Notes: a model not told the origin generated them from the letters alone. A stretch of 64,000 nt of DNA from Ruegeria sp. 6PALISEP08 (GCF_001238295.1 NZ_LGXZ01000008.1:62001-126000); one strand, 5' to 3'; shown: positions 1-9,178, counted from the first letter of the stretch. Numbers and translations: made by a program.

Positions 1-494
1 CGCCCTGCTTTCATCTCGGCTTCGGCCCAGGCCAGCCCGCCACCTGAAAACATCGCATAGTCCACGCCGGTCGACGGTGCATATCGGGCCACGCGCAGGT
101 CCCGGCCAGCGGCTCGGATCTCGGCAACTGATACCAAGGCCGCACGCAGGGACATGGAAAACTCTTCCTCCGCCCAACGCCGTAGGGCGGCCAGAGTATC
201 GCGCGCCGCTTCAACCTGGCTGGGCGGAACCGCAAAGCCCGCGCCATCCCCGCCGAAGACATAAGGAAACAGCTTGCCATTCATGGTGTTGATCATGGCT
301 GAAATCACGGCGGCCCCAACCGTGTTGACTGTCTTGTATCTGCCTCGCGCGATTTCGCCGGTTGAATCGACAATGTCCGCAATGCCCAGAACCCAGTCAT
401 CCGGCATAGTCGAAAACTTCGTTGGATCCGCCAACAAAGTAAATTCCCGCAACAGGGGAAGATTTTCATAAAACGCGGACTGGAGGTCTTTCAT
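1..494 (-). CDS. DUF3095 (adenylate cyclase-like) protein, N-terminal part
   Basis: The frame starts at an ATG at 494 and runs off the left edge, giving about 164 residues. It begins MKDLQSAFYENLPLLREFTLL and contains PDDWVLGIADIVDSTGEIARG, then KTVNTVGAAVISAM, FPYVFGGDGAGFAVPP and RDLRVARYAPS. The order of a DIVDST motif followed by a GGDGA motif, both carrying the acidic residues that bind metal in class III cyclases, is what I know of DUF3095 proteins, which are annotated as adenylate cyclase-related. Activity is unproven for the family. It is transcribed away from the MFS gene at 636, with about 140 bases between them. The C-terminal half lies outside the window. Family assignment is fairly sure; function is not. 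Confidence 0.8.
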   Translation of the reverse strand, partial: MKDLQSAFYENLPLLREFTLLADPTKFSTMPDDWVLGIADIVDSTGEIARGRYKTVNTVGAAVISAMINTMNGKLFPYVFGGDGAGFAVPPSQVEAARDTLAALRRWAEEEFSMSLRAALVSVAEIRAAGRDLRVARYAPSTGVDYAMFSGGGLAWAEAEMKAG

Positions 495-635
495 GGTCCC
501 CCTCAAGATCAATGCTCCAGTTATACTAGATGGAAAACGGTCCGGGTCCTGCGTTTGAAACATAGTACACATGCTTGTGCGTTGCATCACGACATGCCAA
601 GCCTTTTCCTGAGGCGCGCAAAAAAGAGGCGGATC

Positions 636-1808
636 ATGCAGGCTGGATTGGTGGTTTTATGCCTGGGCTATGTGCTCAGCCAGTTTTTCCGCGCGTTTCT
701 GGCTGTTCTCAGTCTGGATTTGGAAAAGGATATCGGAGCAACACCCGAAGATCTGGCCTTTGCGTCTGGGCTTTGGTTTCTGGTGTTTGCGGCAATGCAA
801 ATCCCGGTGGGCTGGGCGCTGGACAAGGTTGGTCCCCGACTGACCACGGCGGTTCTGTTGCTGATTGGCGGCGCTGGCGGGGCTGCGGTTTTTGCCGTCG
901 CATCCTCGCCGCTGCATATCAACATCGCAATGGGCCTGATCGGCGTCGGATGCTCTCCGGTCCTGATGGCCTCATATTTCATCTTTGCCCGAGAATATCC
1001 GCCGGCGCGGTTTGCCACGTTGGCGGCTGTGATGTTGGGTGTGGGTTCGGTGGGCAACCTCGTAGCATCCTACCCCACGGCGATCGCGGTCGAGTGGATG
1101 GGATGGCGCGCAACGATGGTTGGGCTGGCAGTGATTTCCGCTGCAATTGCTTTGGGCATTTTGCTGACCGTGCACGATCCGGAAAAGGTCGAAACGGAAC
1201 ACAAGGGGTCACTGTTGGACCTGTTGAAGGAGCCTGCACTATGGCTGATCCTGCCATTGATGATGGTTGCTTACGCGCCTTCCGCAGCGTTACGCGGACT
1301 TTGGGCAGGGCCCTATCTGAACGATGTCTTCGGTCTCAGCACAACTCAGATCGGCACCGCGACGCTGGTCATGGGAACAGCGATGATCGCTGGCACTTTT
1401 GTCTACGGGCCGCTGGACCGCGTGTTCGGCACCCGGAAATGGGTCATTTTCGCAGGCAACGCTCTAGGGGCCGTCGCGCTGACGCTGCTGTGCTTGTGGA
1501 TTGACAACGCTATCTGGCTTTCGGTTCTTCTGCTGGCCATCATTGGATTTGTCGGGGCCAGCTTTCCCGTCATTATGGCGCATGGCCGAGCCTTTGTGCC
1601 GCCACATCTCGTTGGCCGCGGCGTGACCCTGTTGAACTTGTTCGGGATCGGCGGTGCGGGCGTCGCCCAGTTCGTCACCGGCCGCATTCATGCCGCCACC
1701 GCTCAGACAGGATCAACTGCACCCTACACGGCGATATTCGGGTTTTTTGCCATATCGCTTGCCATTGGTTGCGTGATCTATCTATTCAGCCGGGATAGTG
1801 TCGACTGA
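636..1808 (+). CDS. MFS transporter
   Basis: This is a twelve-helix major facilitator superfamily permease of about 390 residues, inner membrane. Long hydrophobic stretches alternate with short loops throughout, and the loop after the second helix reads GWALDKVGPRLTT, a version of the MFS D-x-x-G-R/K motif A. I chose the ATG at 636 because AGAGG sits just upstream of it and the protein then begins MQAGLVVLCLGYVLSQFF at the first helix. An in-frame ATG at 555 would add a charged 27-residue extension with no clear ribosome-binding site. The next gene, a glycosyltransferase, follows after 21 bases on the same strand, so the two may be co-transcribed. The substrate cannot be told from the sequence. 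Confidence 0.85.
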   Translation: MQAGLVVLCLGYVLSQFFRAFLAVLSLDLEKDIGATPEDLAFASGLWFLVFAAMQIPVGWALDKVGPRLTTAVLLLIGGAGGAAVFAVASSPLHINIAMGLIGVGCSPVLMASYFIFAREYPPARFATLAAVMLGVGSVGNLVASYPTAIAVEWMGWRATMVGLAVISAAIALGILLTVHDPEKVETEHKGSLLDLLKEPALWLILPLMMVAYAPSAALRGLWAGPYLNDVFGLSTTQIGTATLVMGTAMIAGTFVYGPLDRVFGTRKWVIFAGNALGAVALTLLCLWIDNAIWLSVLLLAIIGFVGASFPVIMAHGRAFVPPHLVGRGVTLLNLFGIGGAGVAQFVTGRIHAATAQTGSTAPYTAIFGFFAISLAIGCVIYLFSRDSVD

Positions 1809-1829
1809 AGCAGCCATCAGGAGAGCCCG

Positions 1830-2861
1830 GTGAAAGATCCCGTCGTCATAGCCCCAAATCTGAAACGCAGGCTTTCGGGCGTGACCGCAACCATCGCAAG
1901 GCTGGTTCCGCTGCAGGCACAATCAATCGACATCGCAGCCACCGGTCCGGGTCTGCCTGCCGACATCCCGCATATCCCATTGGGCCGCCTGCCTTTTCTG
2001 TCGCGCCGTACAACGCGAGTCTGGCACGCGCGCCGCAACACCGAGATGCTTCTGGGCTTGATCCTGCGCCACATGTTCCGCCTGAAGCTCAAACTGCTGT
2101 TTACCAGTGCATCCCAACGCCCCCACACAGGCTACACCAAATGGCTGATCGGCAAGATGGACGCGATTGTGGCGACGTCCCAAAAAACCGCCGGGTATCT
2201 TGAGCGCGACGCGCAGGTTGTCTTGCATGGTATCAACCTTGAGGATTTTGTGCCCCCTCAGGACAAGGCAGCCGTGCGAGCCAGACTGGGTCTGCCAAAT
2301 GGGCTGCTGTTGGGATGCTACGGGCGTATCCGGCATCAAAAGGGCACAGACGCGTTTGTCGACGCCATGATCGATTTATGTGGGCGGTTCGACACTGTGT
2401 CCGGTATCGTCATGGGTCGGGCCACCGAGAAACACGCCACATTCCTTGCCGAGCTGAAAGACAAGGTCGCAAAGGCGGGGCTGTCTGATCGCATCCTTTT
2501 CATGCCCGAGGTCACGGTCGATCAGATTGCCGAATGGTATCAGGTACTGGATCTGTTTATCGCACCGCAACGGTGGGAAGGGTTCGGGCTTACCCCGCTC
2601 GAGGCGATGGCCTGCGGCGTCCCGGTTGTGGCAACAGACGTTGGCGCGTTTTCCGAGATCGTGACCGACCCCTCGCTGGGGCGGGTGGTTGCCCCCGACG
2701 ACATTCCTGCGCTGGCCGACGCGGCGGCGGACATGCTGGAAAATCGTGATTCCCTTTCGCAGGCCGGTCAGGCCGCCCGTACCCATGTCGAACAGAATTT
2801 CGATATTCAGGGTGAAGCAAAGACATTGGTTACACTCTACAAGCGTCTTCTGAGCACCTGA
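1830..2861 (+). CDS. lpsB: LPS core mannosyltransferase, LpsB/LpcC type (GT4)
   Basis: This GT-B glycosyltransferase of 343 residues resembles rhizobial LpcC/LpsB, which transfers mannose to the Kdo of the lipopolysaccharide inner core at the cytoplasmic face of the inner membrane. The N-terminus reads VIAPNLKRRLSGVTATI, followed by RVWHARRNTEMLLGLILRHM and LLFTSASQRPHTGYTKW, stretches I associate with that family. The C-terminal donor-binding half has GCYGRIRHQKGTD and the GT4 signature QRWEGFGLTPLEAMACGVPV. Translation starts at a GTG at 1830 with AGGAGA about six bases upstream. Assignment to GT4 is firm; the exact sugar and acceptor are inferred from the family. Genes for Kdo activation (kdsB) and surface polysaccharide lie far away, near 60 kb. 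Confidence 0.85.
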   Translation: MKDPVVIAPNLKRRLSGVTATIARLVPLQAQSIDIAATGPGLPADIPHIPLGRLPFLSRRTTRVWHARRNTEMLLGLILRHMFRLKLKLLFTSASQRPHTGYTKWLIGKMDAIVATSQKTAGYLERDAQVVLHGINLEDFVPPQDKAAVRARLGLPNGLLLGCYGRIRHQKGTDAFVDAMIDLCGRFDTVSGIVMGRATEKHATFLAELKDKVAKAGLSDRILFMPEVTVDQIAEWYQVLDLFIAPQRWEGFGLTPLEAMACGVPVVATDVGAFSEIVTDPSLGRVVAPDDIPALADAAADMLENRDSLSQAGQAARTHVEQNFDIQGEAKTLVTLYKRLLST

Positions 2862-2964
2862 AGCGCCTCAATTCGACGTCAAACTATCAAATCAGCGCCG
2901 AAAGCCCTTTTTTCTTCGCCGCAACGCAGCTATGAACGCGCGTCCTTAACTTTGGAGACATGAA

Positions 2965-3987
2965 ATGGGCTATCGCGTCGTTGTCGCCGGCGCCACGGGT
3001 AACGTGGGCCGCGAAATGCTGAACATCCTGGCGGAACGCCAGTTCCCGGTTGATGAAATTGCCGCGCTGGCAAGCCGTCGTTCGCTGGGGACCGAAGTAA
3101 GCTTTGGCGACAAGACACTGACGACCCAGGACATCGACACTTTTGACTTCACCGGCTGGGACATGGCGCTGTTCGCCATCGGCTCGGACGCGACCAAAAC
3201 CTATGGCCCCAAGGCGGCTGCGGCTGGTTGCGTGGTGATCGATAACTCGTCACTCTATCGCTATGATCCCGAGATTCCGCTGATCGTTCCGGAATGTAAC
3301 CCCGAGGCGATCCACGACTACAAGAACAAGAACATCATCGCCAACCCCAACTGCTCGACCGCGCAGATGGTTGTCGCGCTGAAGCCGCTGCATGACCGCG
3401 CCAAGATCAAGCGCGTGGTCGTATCGACCTATCAGTCGGTTTCTGGCGCGGGCAAAGACGGCATGGATGAGCTTTGGGATCAGACCAAGGCGATCTACAA
3501 CCCGACGACCGATGTTGAGCCAAAGAAATTCCAGAAGCAGATCGCGTTCAATGTCATCCCGCAGATCGACGTCTTCATGGAAGACGGTTCGACCAAGGAA
3601 GAGTGGAAGATGGTTGTCGAGACCAAGAAGATCGTCGATCCGTCGATCAAGGTCACCGCGACCTGCGTCCGCGTTCCTGTTTTCGTCGGCCACTCAGAGG
3701 CCGTGAACATCGAGTTCGAAGAGTTTCTGGACGAAGACGAGGCCCGCGACATCCTGCGCGAGGCACCGGGCATCATGGTGATCGACAAGCGCGAAGACGG
3801 CGGTTACGTCTCGCCCATCGAATGCGCGGGCGATTTCGCCACGTTCATCAGCCGTATTCGTCAGGACTCGACCGTAGAAAACGGCCTGAATCTGTGGTGC
3901 GTCTCGGACAACCTGCGCAAAGGTGCCGCGCTGAACGCGGTGCAAATTGCGGAACTGCTGGGCCGTGAAGTTCTGAAAAAGGGCTGA
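2965..3987 (+). CDS. asd: Aspartate-semialdehyde dehydrogenase
   Basis: Asd reduces aspartyl phosphate to aspartate semialdehyde with NADPH, the branch point to lysine/diaminopimelate, threonine and methionine. The 340-residue cytosolic protein starts MGYRVVVAGATGNVGREML, a Rossmann NADP loop, and carries the active-site signature NPNCSTAQMVV, whose cysteine is the catalytic nucleophile. Length matches the family. The start ATG at 2965 is preceded by GGAGACATGAA; the ATG five bases earlier is out of frame. A strong intrinsic terminator follows the stop, so the gene appears to end its transcription unit here. It stands alone between the glycosyltransferase and the accessory stretch that begins near 4.1 kb. 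Confidence 0.97.
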   Translation: MGYRVVVAGATGNVGREMLNILAERQFPVDEIAALASRRSLGTEVSFGDKTLTTQDIDTFDFTGWDMALFAIGSDATKTYGPKAAAAGCVVIDNSSLYRYDPEIPLIVPECNPEAIHDYKNKNIIANPNCSTAQMVVALKPLHDRAKIKRVVVSTYQSVSGAGKDGMDELWDQTKAIYNPTTDVEPKKFQKQIAFNVIPQIDVFMEDGSTKEEWKMVVETKKIVDPSIKVTATCVRVPVFVGHSEAVNIEFEEFLDEDEARDILREAPGIMVIDKREDGGYVSPIECAGDFATFISRIRQDSTVENGLNLWCVSDNLRKGAALNAVQIAELLGREVLKKG

Positions 3988-4015
3988 CGATCCAACCTTT
4001 GCACAGACTAAAAAG

Positions 4016-4044
4016 AAACCCGCTGTTTGGTCAGCGGGTTTTTT
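4016..4044 (+). terminator. Rho-independent terminator after asd
   Basis: A perfect ten-pair stem, AAACCCGCTG (4016-4025) with CAGCGGGTTT (4032-4041), closes a six-base loop and runs into six T residues. It lies 28 bases after the asd stop. Confidence 0.93.
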
Positions 4045-4149
4045 GATTTGTGTAGGAAAGCCAAGATTGAGATCCAAAACTGACTTTAACCCCGCCTACA
4101 AGTACTTGGGAAAGGTAAGAATCGGCCACTCAGCTGCCATTCGCTGCGA

Positions 4150-4250
4150 TTGCAGCACCGATCACCAAGGATGGTATGAATGCGCGGAAAGCGGATATTC
4201 ATGAAGTTAGTAGCAAAGGTCTGCAACGAGCCCAAAGCGGACATACCCAA
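4150..4250. repeat. Degenerate intergenic repeat, copy A
   Basis: The region from the asd terminator to the GMC gene (about 280 bases) holds no convincing gene. It contains AAAGCGGATATTCATG and, at 4227-4240, CGAGCCCAAAGCGG followed by ACAT. The same 14 bases recur at 7185-7198. I recall this GAGCCCAAAGCGGACATT type of sequence as a dispersed intergenic element in roseobacter genomes that often yields spurious small ORFs. The boundaries given are approximate. Confidence 0.55.
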
Positions 4251-4326
4251 CCTCCGCAAAATGTGTTGCTTGATAAAGGGCAGACTGTCCGCCACTCTTT
4301 CCAGATTGGTAGTTTGGGGTTTTGTC

Positions 4327-5919
4327 ATGACGGATAGTTTTGACGTTATTATCGTTGGCGCCGGAAGTGCTGGATGCGTCCTCGCCGCTCGTTTGACCGA
4401 AGATGTGAAGCGTTCCGTTTTGTTATTAGAGGCCGGCGGATCGAACGACGACCCCCGGGTTTCCACACCCGCAAAATTTGGCGCTCTCTCTAATACACGT
4501 TTCGATTGGGCATTTCGGACAGCTCCGCAGGGCGAACTTTCGGGACGCCAGATCGCCTATCCGCGCGGTCGATGTATCGGCGGCACTGGTTCGATAAACT
4601 ACATGATATACCTGCGCGGGCATCCGGCAGACTACAACACGTGGTCCCAAATGGGCGCAACGGGCTGGGGATGGGACGGTGTGCTGCCCTATTTCAAGAA
4701 GGCTGAGAATTGGGAAGTCGATGGAGATCCGTCGATCCATGGGGACGGCGGCCCGCTGACTGTGACTAAGCCAGGCGAGCGGTCGCCCTTAACCGAGACA
4801 TTTATAGAAGCCTGCCAGCAGGCCGGGATTCCATTTAATGGCGATCTGAATGGCATGGAACTGGACGGCTGTGGTTATTTCCCCGCGACCTTGCAAGAGA
4901 ACAGGCGGGGCAGCACCGCGCAGACATACCTCTCCGCGGCGATGGGGCGTCCCAACTTGACCGTTGTGACCGGTGCGACGGTTATGTCGTTGCAATTTAA
5001 GGGCAGTTCTGTGACCGGTGTGAATTATCTTGCCAAGGGAGAACTGAACCATGCAACTGCACAGGAAACCGTCTTGGCGGCGGGGGCCGTAGGCTCACCT
5101 CAGATATTGCAACTTTCAGGAGTTGGCCCTGCAGACCGTTTGAACGATGTCGGAGTCCGGGTAAAGCATGACCTGCCCGGCGTGGGTGAAAATCTGCAGG
5201 ATCACTTCCATTACCGCGCCCGTTGGGAAATCGATCAGCCTTTGACCTTCTATGGCCGAAGCGCAGAGCAAGCGGCAGAGGTTGAGCGCCTATACTCGGA
5301 GGAGTCGCGCGGTCCCCTGACAACGAACCACTTTGAGTCTGGTGCGTTTCTGAGATCCGGGCCCCATGTCGATATTCCCGACATAGAACTGCTTATGATC
5401 CCATATTTCATAAGCTTGGGAGCCCCGGAGTATCGCCCACCGGATCGCCACGGTTTCACAATCTCTGGTTTTCCGACCCGCCCTTGGAGTCGAGGGCGTG
5501 TGACTATAGCATCAAACGACCCATTGGATCGGCCCATTATCGATCCTGGATATCTAAGCGATCCGGCGGATGTCGATCTGATGCGCTCGATCATCAAGGA
5601 AGCGCGGAAGATTGTATCACAGGAAGCCTTTTCGAAGCTTAATCCGGTTGAGATATCTCCGGGGGCGGACGCCCAGAGCGACGAAGAACTTCTTGCGGAC
5701 ATTCGTGAGATTTCGTCGACGTCCTTTCATCCCGTTGGCAGTTGCAGGATGGGGCAAAGCGATGATTGCGTCGTAGCTCCTGACTTGAAAGTGCACGGGC
5801 TTGAAGGGTTGAGCGTTGCCGATGCGTCTGTGATGCCGCAAATGAACACCGGACACCCCAACGCGCCGGTGATTATGATTGCTGAAAAAGCTGCCGACAT
5901 GATCGCTGGGCGCGTTTGA
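4327..5919 (+). CDS. GMC-family FAD oxidoreductase (choline/alcohol dehydrogenase-like)
   Basis: This 530-residue flavoprotein belongs to the glucose-methanol-choline family. It opens with FDVIIVGAGSAGCVLAARL (FAD dinucleotide fold), then PRGRCIGGTGSINYMIYLRG, the family's first signature, and GAVGSPQILQLSGVGP, the second. The C-terminus has SFHPVGSCRMG, whose histidine is the expected catalytic base, and HPNAPVIMIAEKAADMI. I start it at the ATG at 4327 because the FAD fold begins four residues later. The open frame extends 49 codons upstream into repeat copy A, but that part shows no protein-like pattern. The ribosome-binding site is weak. Alcohol substrate unknown; it stands alone, converging on the outer-membrane protein gene. 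Confidence 0.9.
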   Translation: MTDSFDVIIVGAGSAGCVLAARLTEDVKRSVLLLEAGGSNDDPRVSTPAKFGALSNTRFDWAFRTAPQGELSGRQIAYPRGRCIGGTGSINYMIYLRGHPADYNTWSQMGATGWGWDGVLPYFKKAENWEVDGDPSIHGDGGPLTVTKPGERSPLTETFIEACQQAGIPFNGDLNGMELDGCGYFPATLQENRRGSTAQTYLSAAMGRPNLTVVTGATVMSLQFKGSSVTGVNYLAKGELNHATAQETVLAAGAVGSPQILQLSGVGPADRLNDVGVRVKHDLPGVGENLQDHFHYRARWEIDQPLTFYGRSAEQAAEVERLYSEESRGPLTTNHFESGAFLRSGPHVDIPDIELLMIPYFISLGAPEYRPPDRHGFTISGFPTRPWSRGRVTIASNDPLDRPIIDPGYLSDPADVDLMRSIIKEARKIVSQEAFSKLNPVEISPGADAQSDEELLADIREISSTSFHPVGSCRMGQSDDCVVAPDLKVHGLEGLSVADASVMPQMNTGHPNAPVIMIAEKAADMIAGRV

Positions 5920-5977
5920 GTGAAATAATTGCTAAGCATCAGACAACCGATTTTTTGTGACAGGATCAGGCCCCGAC

Positions 5978-6907
5978 CTAGAACCGCAGACCGAAGCCTA
6001 TCGAAAAACCGGAAAATCCTTCGGCAACTACACCGTTTAACATTACACGTCCCGCTTGAACGGCTGGCAGACCGGTCAGGCGAGTATCAATCTCAAGTCC
6101 TACGCCAGCTGTGGCCAGCCAATCGGTGCCAAGAACGGTTACACTGTCGCCGTGATACAGCACAACACCGGCATCCAGAACGAGTTGTGTTGGGAGTTCG
6201 AAGAGATTGACGTTTTCCAGCGGATAGCGATGACGTGAGAACAGGGTTGTTTGGTTTGAACTCGCACTTGCGTTCCCAGCCTCAGGCTCGTTGATCGGGT
6301 TAAAATCCAAGAATGTTTGACGGATACGATATTCCCCCTGCCACGATCCAAATTGCGCCTCTCGGAAGATACCAAGCGAAGCACCAACCCCGAATGCGTT
6401 TAAGTCTCCGTCGATCAAATCGTTGGAGCTAGATGCCGAACGCAGCAATGGAAAGCTGCCAAGAAAAGCATCCGCAGTCACTTGGCCAAGTGAAAGATGT
6501 CCGACCGGACGAACTTTCCACTCGTTTACCAATGGAAATTCCCAACCGATGCCGACCGTTGCTGCCACGCTTGACCAAGTTACATCCAACTCAGTGTCGG
6601 GGGCGATCTCTGGAAAGAAGAGTACCGGGTTATATTTTTGATAGGCAACAAGACCCTCTACATACAGCCCGTTTTCAAGTGGCTTGTAACCTCCTCGCAG
6701 TTGCGTCGAGCGTAGACTCTTGGCACCTCCGGAAGCATCAAGAAAAGAAAACGAGGATAAAGTCTCGTTTGGGGTGGCGGCGATACTCAAGACAGACAAA
6801 GCCGCTCGCGCTGCGGCCTCAGAGGCATCAGGGTCCACGCTTTGAGCATTGGATGGACTAGTTGAACTTGCAGTTGAAAACACCGCGAATGCAAGAAATC
6901 GTCTCAA
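5978..6907 (-). CDS. Predicted outer-membrane beta-barrel protein
   Basis: The 309-residue protein begins with a short hydrophobic signal-like segment (residues 2-22, RRFLAFAVFSTASSTSPSNAQ). It then alternates polar and hydrophobic residues as barrel strands do and ends in GFSIGFGLRF, with the terminal phenylalanine typical of BAM-assembled outer-membrane proteins. It resembles the solitary autotransporter-type barrel family (Pfam Omp_AT), but that is a guess from pattern. The start is a TTG at 6907; a TGA lies in frame just upstream and there is no later ATG before the signal segment, so either TTG is used or the 5' end is damaged. No passenger domain is visible. It converges on the GMC gene with 58 bases between stops. 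Confidence 0.6.
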   Translation of the reverse strand: MRRFLAFAVFSTASSTSPSNAQSVDPDASEAAARAALSVLSIAATPNETLSSFSFLDASGGAKSLRSTQLRGGYKPLENGLYVEGLVAYQKYNPVLFFPEIAPDTELDVTWSSVAATVGIGWEFPLVNEWKVRPVGHLSLGQVTADAFLGSFPLLRSASSSNDLIDGDLNAFGVGASLGIFREAQFGSWQGEYRIRQTFLDFNPINEPEAGNASASSNQTTLFSRHRYPLENVNLFELPTQLVLDAGVVLYHGDSVTVLGTDWLATAGVGLEIDTRLTGLPAVQAGRVMLNGVVAEGFSGFSIGFGLRF

Positions 6908-7385
6908 TGTACAGGCTCATTTGTCGGATAAAATGGAAGACTTAGCGATGTCCCTTAAGCTTAGCATTGCCGGGATAAGAATGCCCCGCCTTTTGCCATA
7001 TTTGTTTTGCTGTTAGGCAATTTGGTCTCGATTGTGAGGGTCTCGCCCCCAACTGCTTCCTTAACCGCCTAAGAGGGGACCTAAATTGGGGAATACCAGT
7101 CAGCAATGTGAATTGAACCCGTCGCCGCAATGTCCGCTCTGCATTGATAACCCGTATCCAACAAAAAGTGGCAGGTGGCAGCTTCGAGCCCAAAGCGGCC
7201 AAATGGTCAGCAAAACCCTGCCGTCGCAGCGGAACACGGAATTCGCCTGACAGTGGAAAAGACAGTGTCGACATTTTTGGCGTTAAAATATTTGGTGGTC
7301 TGAACGCGTAACCAAATATTTGTCGTCAAATATCAAGCATAAGCTCTAGACGTCGTATAGATCAGTCTTTCCAAATCGGATGGCC
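6908..7385. other. Gene-poor region with degenerate repeat, copy B
   Basis: These 478 bases hold no gene I can support. They include CGAGCCCAAAGCGG at 7185-7198, identical to copy A, overlapping GCGGCCAAATG at 7195-7205, which is identical to 12871-12881 in copy C. An ATGTCCGCT about 70 bases before the shared core is near the inverse of its AGCGGACAT form. Around 7060-7100 are short G-rich and T-rich stretches of no clear role. A small minus-strand frame at 6942-7274 is open but low in protein-like pattern and is not called. Confidence 0.5.
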
Positions 7386-8801
7386 CTACTCAGGCGCTAT
7401 GTTGTGATTGATCCTGAACAGATTTTTTGGATCATAGCTGCCCTTTATTTTCGAAAGCTTCCCGCTGTTTAGGCCGTACGCACCAGCCATATGTTCCGCT
7501 TCGTCTTCGGGCATAAAGTTTACATACGCGCTACCGGTCGCATGAGGCCGCATCTGATCATAAAGTCCCCGCGCCCACGCAATGCACTCACTATCCTTGT
7601 TCGGGTCTTCCCAACGTGTGTGAACATTCATTATGAAGTGTGCTGATCGTTGCGGATAAGCTGTTGAGTCGGGTTCAATACGCGCCATTGCGCCACCTAC
7701 GTGCGCAATAAAAACTTCGCAAGCAGGGTCGGGAAGGCTGGAAACCGCCTCGAGAAGACCAGTGATTACTTCCGACGAAAGCGCGTCGAAATCATGGCTT
7801 TTCCAATAGTTCCGGGCGCCCGGTGTGAGCAAAGGGTCGAATGCTGCTTGCCAGTCTACAAACTTGTGAGGTGAGATAACGTCGGCTATTGGTTCTCCAA
7901 GCGCGCGCAAGCCCGACATGGCTTTTTCACCATCGTCTATAGGACCACTGTAGCAAGCCGCAAAAATCAGCACCTCTCTCCCATGCCACTCTTCTGGTAG
8001 GAACGGGAGAGGAGGAGCTTTTCGCATCACGCTCCAGACGGTCAGCTCATCGGGTGAATCATCTGCAATGGCTGCGAATTCTGCAAGCAGCTCTGGCGCC
8101 TTTTCGATCGGGTGAACGATCAGGCCGGACAGAACATCGGGCCCAAGATCATGCAACTGGAACTCGAATGAGGTCACGACGCCGAAATTGCCGCCTCCAC
8201 CTCGGATGGCCCAGAAAAGCTCCGGATGGCTTGTGGGCGAGGCGCTGACAATCGTCCCATCTGCCGTCACGACTTCTGCCGACAGAAGATTGTCGATCGT
8301 CATTCCGAATTTCCGCGTCGTCCACCCAAAGCCGCCGCCAAGGGTCAGACCAGCGATACCAGTTGTCGAATTGATGCCGACTGGGACAGCAAGCCCATGA
8401 GCCTGGGTTTCGCGATCTACATCGCCAAGCAATGCACCCGGTGCAACCCGAGCAGTCTTGTTGACAGGGTCCACGTGTACCGATTGCATCTGGGACAGAT
8501 CGAGCAATACTGCCTCGTCTGCAACGGCGTGCCCTGCAATTTGATGCCCACCTGATCGGACTGACATTATAAGGCTGGCGTCCCTAACAAAGTTTACAGC
8601 TTTCTGTACGTCGCTCGCCCCCATCGCGCGGATCACGAACCCAGGGTGACGTTCGAACATGCTGTTCCATGTAGTTCTTGCGCCTTCATATTCCGGAGTG
8701 CCCTGTAAGTAGACGCCGCCGCGAAGCGAAGAATTAAGCGCATCCAAAGCGTCTTGACCCACAGTTGCCGTGTTTCCGTCGAGTGTTTTTATGTCGTACA
8801 T
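7386..8801 (-). CDS. FAD-binding oxidoreductase, berberine bridge enzyme type
   Basis: The 471-residue protein has an FAD_binding_4 (PCMH-type) domain and a C-terminal BBE segment. SVRSGGHQIAGHA near residue 86 holds the histidine that binds the flavin 8-alpha position in this family. The loop that carries the second, cysteine link in bicovalent members reads GINSTTGIAGLTLGGG, with no cysteine, so a single covalent flavin bond is expected. The C-terminus YVNFMPEDE...GSYDPKNLFRINHNI is typical of the BBE tail. GGGAGG lies seven bases before the ATG at 8801. No signal peptide is seen, so it is probably cytosolic. It lies downstream of the cyclase and DUF4242 genes on the same strand; substrate unknown. 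Confidence 0.9.
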   Translation of the reverse strand: MYDIKTLDGNTATVGQDALDALNSSLRGGVYLQGTPEYEGARTTWNSMFERHPGFVIRAMGASDVQKAVNFVRDASLIMSVRSGGHQIAGHAVADEAVLLDLSQMQSVHVDPVNKTARVAPGALLGDVDRETQAHGLAVPVGINSTTGIAGLTLGGGFGWTTRKFGMTIDNLLSAEVVTADGTIVSASPTSHPELFWAIRGGGGNFGVVTSFEFQLHDLGPDVLSGLIVHPIEKAPELLAEFAAIADDSPDELTVWSVMRKAPPLPFLPEEWHGREVLIFAACYSGPIDDGEKAMSGLRALGEPIADVISPHKFVDWQAAFDPLLTPGARNYWKSHDFDALSSEVITGLLEAVSSLPDPACEVFIAHVGGAMARIEPDSTAYPQRSAHFIMNVHTRWEDPNKDSECIAWARGLYDQMRPHATGSAYVNFMPEDEAEHMAGAYGLNSGKLSKIKGSYDPKNLFRINHNIAPE

Positions 8802-8920
8802 GCATAGGCCTCCCTGTTTTCAGGTCAGGCTTCTTGCGCGGCTGCCTCATGTAGTTGTGACTTCCGACGCGTTGCCCCGCAGAGGAATCGCCTCGGTTTA
8901 GGTTTTTGAACTGCGAATAT

Positions 8921-9178
8921 TCAGGCGAATATTCTGGGATCTATCTGATCCACGGGTGTAATGACATCGGCTGGGATGTTAAGGCGCTCGGCCGCCGTTC
9001 TGAGACTTTCCTCGTCGGGGGCCTCATACAGGCAGTATGTTTTGCGCTTGTCTGCGCTGAGGAACGAGAAAATCCACTCGACCCCGACTTCGTCATTGAT
9101 CTCTTTGATGTGAATTTTGTCGTCGTCGCTGACGTTCAGCTGCTCGGCAAAATTTCTCTCAATTATGTACCTTGGCAT
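8921..9178 (-). CDS. DUF4242 small protein
   Basis: This 85-residue protein begins MPRYIIERNFAEQL and continues VEWIFSFLSADKRKTYCLYEAPDEESLR and AERLNIPADVITPV, a pattern I recognise as DUF4242. Some members are described as nickel-binding, and the fold is a small ferredoxin-like alpha/beta domain. GGGGGAG precedes the ATG at 9178. It begins 27 bases after the stop of the cyclase gene and lies 119 bases before the FAD oxidoreductase, all on one strand. A ten-base direct repeat GCGAATATTC (8913-8922 and 8925-8934) spans the stop codon, so the last residues are duplicated just beyond the stop. Confidence 0.8.
   Translation of the reverse strand: MPRYIIERNFAEQLNVSDDDKIHIKEINDEVGVEWIFSFLSADKRKTYCLYEAPDEESLRTAAERLNIPADVITPVDQIDPRIFA

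Noticed and set aside
575..1504. Plus-strand frame of 309 codons within the MFS gene
   Set aside because: Out-of-frame shadow of the MFS transporter with many Trp, Cys and Arg residues and no domain.
4086..4466. Minus-strand frame across repeat copy A
   Set aside because: Its SLQTFATNFMN-type text comes from the repeat itself and its other part is antisense to the GMC gene.
6942..7274. Small minus-strand frame in the repeat region
   Set aside because: Arg-rich and low in protein-like pattern, overlapping repeat copy B. Frames from this repeat are usually spurious.
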